Of a DNA stretch of 64,000 nucleotides, positions 42,051-52,321 are shown in pieces; position 1 is the stretch's first letter; each line of letters begins with the position of its first letter. The notes beneath the pieces were generated by a model. It ran no database searches, had not been told where the DNA came from, and saw only the letters and a program-made list of their open reading frames with translations. The stretch is taken from positions 8,618,001-8,682,000 of the forward strand of contig OY755178.1 of assembly GCA_963576735.1 (NCBI GenBank), written 5' to 3'. A program made the position numbers and the translations under genes. This DNA comes from Bedellia somnulentella (Eukaryota; Arthropoda; Insecta; Lepidoptera; Bedelliidae).

Positions 42051-43528
42051 GCTAAATTTGCAGATACATTAGTACATGTACTAATAACTGCATCCAAGTC
42101 AGATGAAATTGTTATGTTATTCAAATTAATAACATTGTTGTATACAATATTACTAGCTAGTAACATAGCTAGACGTTTTTTAGAATGTTCAGGTACTTTC
42201 AAGGTACTTTTAGTCAATAATGGTTTCTTAATATAATTATTTATATTAAAATTAACAATTTTTTGCCTATATCCCAAGGTCAAATTATATAGTAACATAT
42301 TTAGTTTATAAATCCTAGTATTAACCTTATAGCTAAGATGCTTGGAATATAGGAAGTCACTTATAATTATTTTTCTAACATTTAAATTGACCAATTTGTC
42401 AAATGATTTCTTTAAGTCACTTGGATTCACCTTATTACTCGAACCAATTAAAATAACTAAAGTAGTATTGGAGTCATATTGTTCTTTTAAAATGGTATTT
42501 ATTATTTGAGAGTAACTTGCTCCGGGCATACAAGTATTTAAAATACATTGGTCTAATTCTTTGTTTAAATGATGGCCAATGTTAACACCAAGAGAATCGG
42601 AGAAGACTAAAGTCCTCTGAGTCGACACATCTCTATTGTAAGCAAAAGTGGGCTGAACCATATTATTTCTATTTTCAGGAGATACATCATTTATGACAGT
42701 ACTTACACTTTCACACTTAGTGCAAAAACTAGATAGTGTTTCTACTGTTTTGATATTTTCATTACTTAACTCTATGATTTCTTCTAATCCTACTATGTAG
42801 CTTTGCATTTCTAAGTGACTATTATGATAGTTTACTGTAATATCTTGAAGAGATTTTTCTAACTCTATAATTCTATTACTATCATGACTTAGTTTAACTT
42901 TGTTACTGTCTAGAGAAAGTTCATAATCACTACATAGTTGTTCTAGCCTATTTAACTTAAACTTCATCTCATGATGTTGACTACACCTAAGTTTATTAAG
43001 TTTTTTTACAAGATTTCTTACAGTTCTTTTAAGTTTAAGGTACTTTTTTAACTTTCTGGAACCTTTTATGTTCACAATTGGTAGGGATTTTTCCTCCTTT
43101 AATGGAGTAGTCAAGTCTATTGTTGGCATATCAATAATGTTATCATACATTCGCTGCAGAATAATTGAGTTCTCCTCTGTTTTCTTACTTCTTAATGAAT
43201 GTAGTTCTAATTCAGCTCCTGCTAGTTGTGCTTTTAACAATTCTATTTCTTTCAGTGCTACTTCATGAAAATCATAACTGTTTTGGTGCAAACTAACATC
43301 TCTTTCCAGGGCCAATCTTTGGGCTATGCTATCTTGCAGCTCTGCATCCAAGTCAACAAGTTGTTTCCTTAAACAAGAATTGGTTTTAATAATATTGTTT
43401 ATTTCTTGCTCACTATCCTCACGTTCCTCTAACAATTTTATGGTATTTTCTTTAGATTTTTTTAATTCTAAAAGGGTTGAATTTAACTTCTTTTCTAAAT
43501 TACTAATAGTTTCACTGCGAGTAGGCAT
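42041..43528 (-). CDS. LINE ORF1: coiled coil plus SGNH/esterase-like domain
   Basis: 495 residues. The N-terminal half (~1-270) is a long, heptad-rich coiled coil (SNLEKKLNSTLLELKKSKEN, EIELLKAQLAGAELELHSL, RIIELEKSLQDI). A C..C pair follows (SSFCTKCESV, ~277-285). The C-terminal domain (~305-440) has SGNH-hydrolase blocks: TLVFSDSLGVN (block I, Ser), CMPGASYSQI (Gly) and VILIGSSNKVNP (Asn), with SDFLYSKH as a possible Asp/His region. Esterase domains are known in ORF1 proteins of CR1-group LINEs, where they are thought to help membrane or RNA handling. The stop TAG (42041-42043) directly follows the slippery heptamer. Start ATG 43528 is the first in frame. Confidence 0.88.
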   Translation of the reverse strand: MPTRSETISNLEKKLNSTLLELKKSKENTIKLLEEREDSEQEINNIIKTNSCLRKQLVDLDAELQDSIAQRLALERDVSLHQNSYDFHEVALKEIELLKAQLAGAELELHSLRSKKTEENSIILQRMYDNIIDMPTIDLTTPLKEEKSLPIVNIKGSRKLKKYLKLKRTVRNLVKKLNKLRCSQHHEMKFKLNRLEQLCSDYELSLDSNKVKLSHDSNRIIELEKSLQDITVNYHNSHLEMQSYIVGLEEIIELSNENIKTVETLSSFCTKCESVSTVINDVSPENRNNMVQPTFAYNRDVSTQRTLVFSDSLGVNIGHHLNKELDQCILNTCMPGASYSQIINTILKEQYDSNTTLVILIGSSNKVNPSDLKKSFDKLVNLNVRKIIISDFLYSKHLSYKVNTRIYKLNMLLYNLTLGYRQKIVNFNINNYIKKPLLTKSTLKVPEHSKKRLAMLLASNIVYNNVINLNNITISSDLDAVISTCTNVSANLALN

Positions 43529-43613
43529 TTTAACTATTTTTAAGCTAATGGTACTTGATATTGTAAACTAAGTTTTATTTACTAGATAACTTATTGACTA
43601 ATTTAAGGTTATA

Positions 43614-43755
43614 TTTTATGATAAGAGTACATCTAGTAAAATATAAGTGGATAAGAAGACCAGTAACATATCTTCCAGCGCTTCATCTTATTTTATGATA
43701 AGAGTACATCTAGTAAAATATAAGTGGATAAGAAGACCAGTAACATATCTTCCAG
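43614..43755. repeat. 65-bp exact direct repeat in LINE 5' UTR, period 77
   Basis: 43614-43678 and 43691-43755 are identical (starting TTTTATGATAAGAGTACATC, ending ACATATCTTCCAG), separated by 12 bases. The position at the 5' end of the LINE suggests promoter monomers, as in some other LINEs, but a chance duplication is possible. Confidence 0.9.
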
Positions 43756-43756
43756 T

Positions 43757-45096
43757 TTATTCATTATATTTTTAGCAATTCTTTATTCATTCCCATTATG
43801 GTGCACATCATCGTGATATCTTTACAGACATTAGACATAAAGTAAACTTTAGTAATCAAACTATTTAGCAGATACCATGAGTATGTGATCCGATTGCTTT
43901 ACTTTGTTGTACATAATTAACAGTGTTAATTGAATGTTTATTAGTAGCTGCACTGTACAGATTCTATTTCTAAATTGTTTACAGTTAAATTCGTCCATCC
44001 GTCGTTTTTTTATCATTGTAGCTGGTTTATCCGTTTTGGCGTGATGATAGCCCTTAACCTTCTTTGTTCATGAGCTATGATACTCTGAAATATTTTTTAA
44101 ATCGGTCCTCTAATTCCAAATCATAGCGCGTTTAAGAAAAAAAACAGCTTTATAAATGTATAGATTACATTACATTTAGGCAGCGGCTGGTCCGGTACAT
44201 ATTCGATTCACTCAACTAGATTATTTTCGTTCGTACAGACTCCGTGGGATTACAGATGTTTTGCATTCTTCGATATAACTATTAGCCGATTCATTGGCTA
44301 TATCTGTTTTATTACATCCACACGACTTTCGCACGTTTATTAAAATGACATTAAATTAGGAATTAAACACCTTTCGCTTCATTGGAAATTGAGAAGAAGG
44401 AAATACGTTAAAATAATGGTCGTATTTTAGTTCGATTGTTGTACGCTTTTTAAAGTTATCAACAGCAAAATGTTTCCTAAATAAATTTAAAAAAATACTA
44501 CTAATCGGAGAATTTTTAAGTGGTTTGAATGCGATATATTTTCAATTTATTGTACTAGATATTAATACGTAAATACATTTGCTGTATTATACGTAAAAAA
44601 AATAATTAAATTATTTATGGAAGAAATTGTCTGGGAACACTGAATAGAAATCCAAAATTCAGTCACGTTATGGGGTATTAATTATCTTATATATCACATA
44701 CAATACGTGCAACAGCGGGTACGGATCGCTTGTAAATTACAATAAAGATATCCAAAGACATATTTTAGAAAATATTGATTCTACTACTGCTACTGTTTAT
44801 CTAAGAAGCATAATACATTAATTAGCAATCCAATAAATTATTCATCTGCACTAGAAGTACTATATAAATCTACTCCGAAATAACAAGACGAGTCTGTTTA
44901 AACAATTCAGATAATCTGCTCTATTTGACTTGACCCCTAATGTGAGACTAAAATAGCTGTGTGACATAATACTGGAGTCCGTAATCATTGTGGCACATTC
45001 GTTATGTCATTGGCTATTTTGGGATAAACTGTTTCATACTGAATGCACCGCTATAAAAATGTATCACAGTTATCAATCCATTCTCAATGTTTATAT
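43757..45096. other. intronic, RTE-type remnant at ~44020-44165
   Basis: 44020-44165 carries TGAGCTATGATACTCTGAAA, AAATCGGTCCTCTAATTCC and ATAGCGCGTTTAAG, matching the order of a decayed RTE-type LINE 3' end. The rest is unassigned. Confidence 0.45.
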
Positions 45097-45336
45097 ATAC
45101 ATATACTCACGGCTATGAATCCCTATAAGATTAGCCAGAGCTTCGAAATAAGAAATTCTTCAGCCACTTTTGGAAGTTGTGTGGGGATAAGATTGTAAAA
45201 CAAAGGTTCTTGGGGAAGACTCTCCAACCGCATCTCCCAAAAATCACTTAAAAAAACCCTTATTCCCTCAGCCACCTCTTACGAGCACCCACGGGAAGAA
45301 ATGGGGCCGTGCTATTCTAAGCCGGCACTACACAGC
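45097..45336 (-). mobile_element. SINE family B copy, near full length
   Basis: ATACTCACGGCTATGAATCC to GCCGGCACTACACAGC, minus orientation. The short tail is only ATACAT. No clear duplication. Diverged. Confidence 0.87.
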
Positions 45337-46863
45337 TTATATTTTTATATTCCGTTTAAATTAATATGACTATTTTAATCAACCCGTAAGTTAAGTAAGT
45401 TTAGTTTATAAAGCTAGGCGTGTGAAACCCTCTATGTTTGAAATATAAAAATATTTGTACTAACTACTATCTAAGTGACATATTTTAATTATCTCGTTAT
45501 CTTGCTTACTTTACGATTAGCTCAATGCAATATTCGTTTCTAAGGTATAATATATTTCGCCTGTCCGATAGCATGAGTTCATTGACGGGCCTAAAAATAC
45601 TTTATTTGCATTGGATTTCGTTATCGAGGCGCTTTGACAGTATGAAGTAAACTAAATAACCTAAATATTGCTGTGGGATCAATAAATTCCTTTATTTCTC
45701 TTGTTCATTCCAGTAGTTTCTTTAACGGACAAGAGATAAAAAGCCGTGGTTGGTTTGTCTAATACAACACTGTCAAAAAAAACAACGTTATACTAATTAC
45801 GATATAAAATAACGGACTTTCGCAGACTGCTTTTCAATAACCTATGAAAGGTGGACATAGGTAAATAATATAACAGATTAAATTCATAGAGCAGTTTAGA
45901 CTAACAAAGCCTTTAGTTTATTTGTATTTTTACTACTTAATACTGTAAAACTAAAATAGGTCTCACGCTATTAATTCCCATCGGGCTGCTAAGCCGACAC
46001 TAGAGCACCTAAATTGATATACTGAATTTATTCATACCCTATATTATAGGGCCTATAACTAACTGCAATCTTGTTTCGTCTAACACATGTATGGTAAAAA
46101 CGCACTAATAATATAAAATTATTGGTAACTATTTCCAATGCATTCTTAACATATTCTTATTTTAAACCGGTCCCAAAAAGATTAGAGACGCGAAAGAATT
46201 TTAGCAGCCAGTGTTTAACCTGCTAGTGTTTGACATTCCTTTTTGGAACGAATCCTTTTTGATGTTGCTTATAACCTTTGGAATTTAATATGACCTAGGG
46301 TCTTTTTGGATGAACAATTTTAAGTTATTTATAAATTTTAACGCAACCCAATATTTTATTTCCCTTATATAATAATTGAAATATTTGAACAATAAATATT
46401 TTAAATTTAAAAAAAGTTCCATCTTAAATTTTGACCTGCTTGCTGTGACTATGAGTCAGTTCGATATTAGACGTGTTGTTATTCAAAGGCACAAAAAATA
46501 CTATACAACGATCTCACCGCGTACTCTGTTATTTTATTTTTTATTAGTTGGATTTATTAATAGATCTATAAAGAGGCACATTCGATCGCTAGTCGTTAGA
46601 TAGTTAATAGTAAGCAAACTGTAAAATTATGTCTTTGCACGGGCAGGTTTTTGGATTTTTGCAACACACGCTAGTATAAAACGTTGTTATAAAACATTAT
46701 TTTTTTTCTCTTTAAATAAAGGTAAAGAAATTTAGAATTAGAATAAATCTTAGAGACAATTTGTAACCCATTCAGTCAAAGTTGACGGGGAATAACTCTA
46801 TTTCTCTGTCCATCTTTTTGTAAGATGGTTAAACGTTTTACTTTCTTTCTGTAACACTGGTTG
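45337..46863. other. intronic, no gene seen
   Basis: AT-rich, no recognised element; a weak RTE-type remnant may lie near 46630-46680. Confidence 0.4.
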
Positions 46864-47065
46864 CTGCGCAGTATCGGTTAAGAATAGCACTTCCACATTC
46901 CTTCCCATGGGTGATCGTAAGAGGCGACTAAGGGAATCGGGGCTATTTTAAGTGATTTTTGGGCGATGCGGTTGGACACCATTTACCAAAAACATTTATT
47001 TTACAATCTTTTCTCCACTTAACTTCCAAAAGTGGCTGAAGATATTTCTGATTCTGAAGCTCTCT
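46864..47065 (+). mobile_element. SINE family B, 3' truncated
   Basis: TTGCTGCGCAGTATCGGTTA, CGTAAGAGGCGACTAAGGGA, GGGCGATGCGGTTGGACACC and CTTCCAAAAGTGGCTGAAG. The terminal domain is missing. Confidence 0.82.
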
Positions 47066-47265
47066 ATGTTCGTTTTTGTAATCATAATTTTCATGATCTT
47101 GTACTTTCCAAGTCGTACTTGTTTTAAGATTGGCTATGAACCTGTCCAAGGGATCAGTAGTATTGCAGCAGTTTCTAATTAATATTTGCGAACTTAAGTT
47201 ACAAACTGTATTTTTTATTAAAAGCTTTATTGCTTAATATTGTATCTAGATAGAAGTGCATACAG

Positions 47266-47520
47266 TACATACATATACTCATACCGTTAGTTCCCATTGG
47301 GGTAGGCAGAGACCATCGATCGCCACTTTGTACGATCCTGACAAACCTCTCTAGCTTCGTTTACATCCATCAATCTTCTCATACATTCACTTTTATTTTT
47401 CACATTTCGATCGCCCGCCTAAAAAGGCGTTTCCTGTACGATCCTGACAAACCTCTCTAGCTTCGTTTACATCCATCAAACTTCTCATACATTCTCTTTT
47501 AAAAAGGCGTTTTCTGTACA
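47266..47520 (-). mobile_element. RTE-like LINE 3' end with ATGT tail; partial tandem copy
   Basis: Minus strand: codons M-D-V-N-E-A-R-E-V-C-Q-D-R-T-K-W-R-S-M-V then S-A-Y-P-N-G-N and stop, followed by ACGGTATGAGTATATGTATGTA. The VCQDR..KWRS block is the C-terminal end of RTE-type LINE ORFs. The last 48 bp (47266-47313) closely resemble the 3' ends of SINE families A and B. A second partial copy of the C-terminal codons (about 47435-47510) lies in tandem. Confidence 0.72.
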
Positions 47521-47577
47521 GAAACGATAGTAATATGATATATTTTGTTACTTCATAAATTCCATAAAGTTATCTAA

Positions 47578-49303
47578 AATCTTTACTTATGAACGACAGA
47601 ACAAAATAAGTGTAATTATATGGTTTTGTACATTACACAAATTTGAAACTTCGTTCCGAAGAAAAACTTGAAGTGATTTTCCGTTATTCGTATCTAATAG
47701 ATTGTAAGTACGTGCGTATTCCAAAATGTAACTATTCATTAAGTCAATGTTACACAGCTTTTGTGTAGATATCTTTGTAATAGTTCAGTGACCCCGACTC
47801 GCACGCTCAATAACTATGCTAGCTATGAGATTGAAGTGTTGTAAAAAATACCCTTTTTTCTATCGTTAAGAGTTTTTCTATGTCGATATTTAGCCGTTGG
47901 TCTAGCGCCGCGCCTCACGCAAAACATGGTTTTGGGTTATATTTTCGTGAAGTTAATATGTGACTCATATAATGCACCGCCTAAAAGCACCTATAACATA
48001 TTCAAAAACTATTACAAGCCTCGTACAAAGAATCGTTTTTATATTCTCGATTAAAAGTTCAATCAAACTGTGGTTGCATTTTGAAGAGGTAAGTTGATAC
48101 GAAACATAAGGCTTCCTCCATTACCGGTGTTGCAGCATTGATATCTTGGTGGTGTAAGGCTTCCGTACATTGCCACCGTTTTATTACATTTCCCTATTAG
48201 GTTTTGTAGTATTCTTCTGTCTAGACATAAAAGTGCAGTACGGAAAATTAGATCTTGATTTTTGTACCGTAAGTGACTATTGCTAGATATACATTTGAAA
48301 ACTATACTAGGTTCTCGACATGTGTTCTGGGGTTCTGGGGTCTTGGGGTTTTTTGGGCTGGATAGATTGCCTATGTGAAAAGATCCGTGGCGTAGTAGGT
48401 ATGCTAATGACGTTCTGTCTCACTGCACTATTGGACTACAAATCTTTACTTATGAACGACAGAACAAAATAAGTGTAATTATATGGTTTTGTACATTACA
48501 CAAATTTGAAACTTCGTTCCGAAGAAAAACTTGAAGTGATTTTCCGTTATTCGTATCTAATAGATTGTAAGTACGTGCGTATTCCAAAATGTAACTATTC
48601 ATTAAGTCAATGTTACACAGCTTTTGTGTAGATATCTTTGTAATAGTTCAGTGACCCCGACTCGCACGCTCAATAACTATGCTAGCTATGAGATTGAAGT
48701 GTTGTAAAAAATACCCTTTTTTCTATCGTTAAGAGTTTTTCTATGTCGATATTTAGCCGTTGGTCTAGCGCCGCGCCTCACGCAAAACATGGTTTTGGGT
48801 TATATTTTCGTGAAGTTAATATGTGACTCATATAATGCACCGCCTAAAAGCACCTATAACATATTCAAAAACTATTACAAGCCTCGTACAAAGAATCGTT
48901 TTTATATTCTCGATTAAAAGTTCAATCAAACTGTGGTTGCATTTTGAAGAGGTAAGTTGATACGAAACATAAGGCTTCCTCCATTACCGGTGTTGCAGCA
49001 TTGATATCTTGGTGGTGTAAGGCTTCCGTACATTGCCACCGTTTTATTACATTTCCCTATTAGGTTTTGTAGTATTCTTCTGTCTAGACATAAAAGTGCA
49101 GTACGGAAAATTAGATCTTGATTTTTGTACCGTAAGTGACTATTGCTAGATATACATTTGAAAACTATACTAGGTTCTCGACATGTGTTCTGGGGTTCTG
49201 GGGTCTTGGGGTTTTTTGGGCTGGATAGATTGCCTATGTGAAAAGATCCGTGGCGTAGTAGGTATGCTAATGACGTTCTGTCTCACTGCACTATTGGACT
49301 ACA
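47578..49303. repeat. 863-bp tandem duplication, apparently exact
   Basis: 47578-48440 and 48441-49303 appear identical over their whole length by reading; about 7 bp (AAATCTT) occur at both edges and at the junction. The unit is non-coding intronic sequence and lacks TG...CA ends, so it is not a pair of LTRs. Either a very recent segmental duplication or an assembly duplication. Confidence 0.92.
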
Positions 49304-49482
49304 AATCTTGATAAAATAAAGAAATATGACTTACAGATATGTTTAGGATTGATTCATGTCTGATCCCGTGCTGTGTTACTTTGTTGTTGGTGGACTCAAC
49401 ACCGCCCAGACAAAATTGGGTACATGGGTATTATATCCTTAGGGGATATAAAGCGTATTTCTTTCAAAAACGGTGACAGGGT

Positions 49483-49618
49483 TGACTCCTATCACATGAG
49501 TGTACTATGTAAGTAAAACGTGGTTACTCTGAACACCAGGTGGCATAAATATCACACGATGTTCAGAAGTATTAGTGCCTAAAGCATCCCTTCGGGGATA
49601 TACGGCGTGAACCTTAGA
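49483..49618 (+). mobile_element. SINE family A, 5' truncated, diverged
   Basis: CCTATCACATGAGTGTACTA, CTGAACACCAGGTGGCATAA, TGTTCAGAAGTATTAGTGCC and CATCCCTTCGGGGATATACG, then GGCGTGAACC. No (TTATG)n tail remains. Confidence 0.85.
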
Positions 49619-51488
49619 GTTTTTCATGTAAAACTATGTTATTTCTTTCAAACCACCCACAACATCGTTCGTCTAATGTCCATCAGAAATTGATTATTTT
49701 TCTTACGTGTGTTAAATTAATATAAATATCACGTGGCTTACTAATATAGTTAATACGATTGCACGTAACACGTACCTGCGCTTCGTGTTCATTGTGTGTT
49801 TTTCTTTTTTAAGATAATGAGAGAAGTGCAAATATTCTTTTGTGTTATTAGTACTGGTTGCATAGCTGTGTTAAGAAACACGGAGCTGGCAGTGTTGCCT
49901 AACTGTGCTGATGTACCTATATAATTTTCTCGCTTTGCGCTTCGTTGCTTGCTATTCGGAAGATTATATCTTGGAATGTGACTTCTCAATTGGGTTTTGA
50001 AGTTTAAACCTAAAAGACACAACACGTTTTGGATCTAGTTTTTCTAATAAAAAGATTAGAATTATTCAATATTAATAATAATTTAAAAGAAATTAAAAGG
50101 CCGGTTTGAGGCGAGTAAAATTTTTAAAATATTATCATTTATTTAATAAAATACATTGTGGTAGTGTGTGGTGGTGACACATTACAACAGTTGACAAGTT
50201 CTCCTAGAATACAGTTTATATCTATTAAAACTCCTCCTTTTCACCAGCATCTCCATAATATAAAATTTTCGAATCGAATTTTGCTGGTTGTGCATTTCTT
50301 TTCCTCTAATGTCATCTCAAAAACAGGGAGATAGTTATGTGTTTTCTGAGTAAGTACAAATAGCAAAACAAAAATATAAGGCAACTTTTTACATACGTGC
50401 GATATACATGTAGCTATAGCTAGCACAAACATTTCAAAACCATAATATTACTAATGAGTTAGCTTTGCTCATTTTATTGTACTGTCCACTTCACTTATCT
50501 CACTATCTTATCATAGCTCAATCTCTGAGTGTACGTCAAGCTTAGTACCGCAGTCCCTGTTGTGACACCGATTGATTGTTGAAAGCCTCTCCTTCGTTTT
50601 TCAATACCATATTCAACCTTATATTTAAGGTAATAAGGGTTGGGTTGGTAATCAGTTATTGAAGCGTTCGAATGGTATTTGAGAGGTTAGAATGCAAGTC
50701 ACTAAGGTCGGAGTTTTGGATAGTTGCTGTAATAGTGTCGGTGGTATTTTCTGTATGATTTGTTGTCGATATACCACTGTCTCGTTATACTTACAAGAGC
50801 CCCGTATTAAAGAAATATAATGCATTTAATGACGCCTAATTGATGAGTATTCATTGGTTGTAATTGAGCTATAGTTAGCTACAAAAAATACACAAATCAC
50901 CGAGAAGTTGGCTGCAAATTAACGAATCGTAAAAATACCACTGCTATTACAAACAACGTAGGCGGGTTTTATAATGTTTTTTTATTCTTAGCACAGTGTA
51001 TATACATATGATTTTGATTATTGAGAGTTAAGAATTCCTTTTGGATGTTGAATGGGAATAAGTTTATAAGAGAAAGTTGGTAATTGGTCTCAAGCCACTT
51101 CACCCAAAAACCACTTAAAAGTCCCAAAATTCTTAGTCTATTCTACACCGCTATATTTTTAGGTGATCTAATACTACACCAGAACAGACAGACAATACAA
51201 TTAATTTATAAAGTAGTTTCTTATCAATTGATGTTTTCCTGGAAACTTAACAATTCAAAAAAATTAGTTACAAATATAACCTTTTATTTTTGGTTACCAT
51301 TTTTATATGGTATCAGTAAAAAAGCTAACCAAATTGTAACATTAAAAAAATATGATTAGCTGCTTTCGCCTGATGGTGACACCTTGATTGATGAGTTGTT
51401 AAATGCTTCATTATCTACTCTGTTTCAAATAACTCCACACCAAACGCATTAAAATAAATCATAGTGACTGGCTAGTTTTAGCTTATAT
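49619..51488. other. intronic; very diverged SINE B piece at 51033-51140
   Basis: 51033-51140 (minus) keeps TTGAATGGGAATAAG, TTGGTCTCAAGCCACTTCAC and CCCAAAAACCACTTAAAAGT of family B. No gene seen elsewhere. Confidence 0.5.
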
Positions 51489-51640
51489 TAAAGATACATA
51501 GCTAGTACGAGCTACCTTTTAACTACATATCGCGTGGTATAAAACAGCCATCTTTTTCGCACTTACTTAGTATCTTATACTGTCATGTCATTCTAACCAA
51601 TGTCGTGACGATAAAATAGCGCTCGTGCTAGCCCCCTGGT
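51489..51640. mobile_element. MITE-like element with GCTAGTACGAGC ends
   Basis: Ends AGCTAGTACGAGCTACC and AGCGCTCGTGCTAGCC are near-inverse complements. The interior shares GTGGTATAAAACAGCCATCT, GACGATAAAATAGCG and GTATCTTATACTGTCAT with the inverted copy at about 63110-63260. No coding capacity. Confidence 0.7.
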
Positions 51641-52139
51641 GAGGGATTTCAATTGTTAATGCATAAGCACAGGCCAAAGCAATAGTGTATGTAGTGAATT
51701 AAAGGTGAATTATAAAATAATACGTATCTTGAGATTATTATCATGATATTAACATTGTTTTCTTGTAATATGACTCAAGGAGATCCTAACCAACTAACTC
51801 ATGGGTTATTTATTCAAATCCTATTTAATGTTATAATCCTTACCGACATATTTAATAGCTAGGATATCTTACTGTAAGTGCGGGTACTATAAGATTAATA
51901 CCACAATTGCATTCATATTTCAAACATGTAGCAGGAAATATTTGAGATTAATATTTTATTACCACAACCGCGGACAGTTTAGTAAACATTGTCAAGTTAG
52001 AAGATGAAATCGTAAGTAAGCACGTGTAGGTTTGCTCGTTTCTCACGTTCGCGTTTTGTAGACATAATGTCGGAGAAAACTTGGCTTTTTTACGAGATGG
52101 ACTTTTAAATGTTATTTTAGTAAATACTAGGCATACTTA

Positions 52140-52321
52140 AGAGCTTATTCCATTTGTCTGAATGAAGACGTCTGAAAGCCACAGAATCTGAATTCAGACT
52201 AGTGGAATAACGTTCAGAACGCTAGAACTGAAATTTGTGTAGTGGAATAACAAGCGTCTGCGGCAGTAACTTCGAAGAACGTCTGAATTCAGCAACGACA
52301 AAGTGTAATGGAATAAGCTCT
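52140..52321. mobile_element. 182-bp MITE, TTA duplication (Harbinger-like)
   Basis: Terminal inverted repeats AGAGCTTATTCCATT (52140-52154 and 52307-52321, complement) flanked by TTA at 52137-52139 and 52322-52324. The 3-bp TTA duplication suggests PIF/Harbinger mobilisation, although the ends differ from the Harbinger at 55.95 kb. The interior repeats the ACGTCTGAA motif on both strands. Confidence 0.88.

Larger units (their letters stand above)
38875..43756 (-). mobile_element. full-length antisense LINE with esterase-type ORF1
   Basis: Both ORFs are open: ORF1 42041-43528 and ORF2 39195-42050, joined by a -1 frameshift signal. The 3' UTR (39194 down to about 38875) contains GAGTTTCTTTG, ACACCTTCCGAAGC and TTTGACGTTCAAAAAA, conserved with the dead relative at 19.2 kb. 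The 5' UTR lies between 43529 and about 43756 and includes a 65-bp exact duplication. No target-site duplication identified. It lies antisense in the l(2)gl intron. The absence of stops or frameshifts suggests a young, possibly active copy. Clade: CR1/Jockey group by RT motifs and post-RT domain. Confidence 0.88.

Noticed and set aside
47578..49303. LTR pair of a retrotransposon
   Set aside because: The two copies are directly adjacent with no internal region, do not have TG...CA ends and lack a flanking target duplication.
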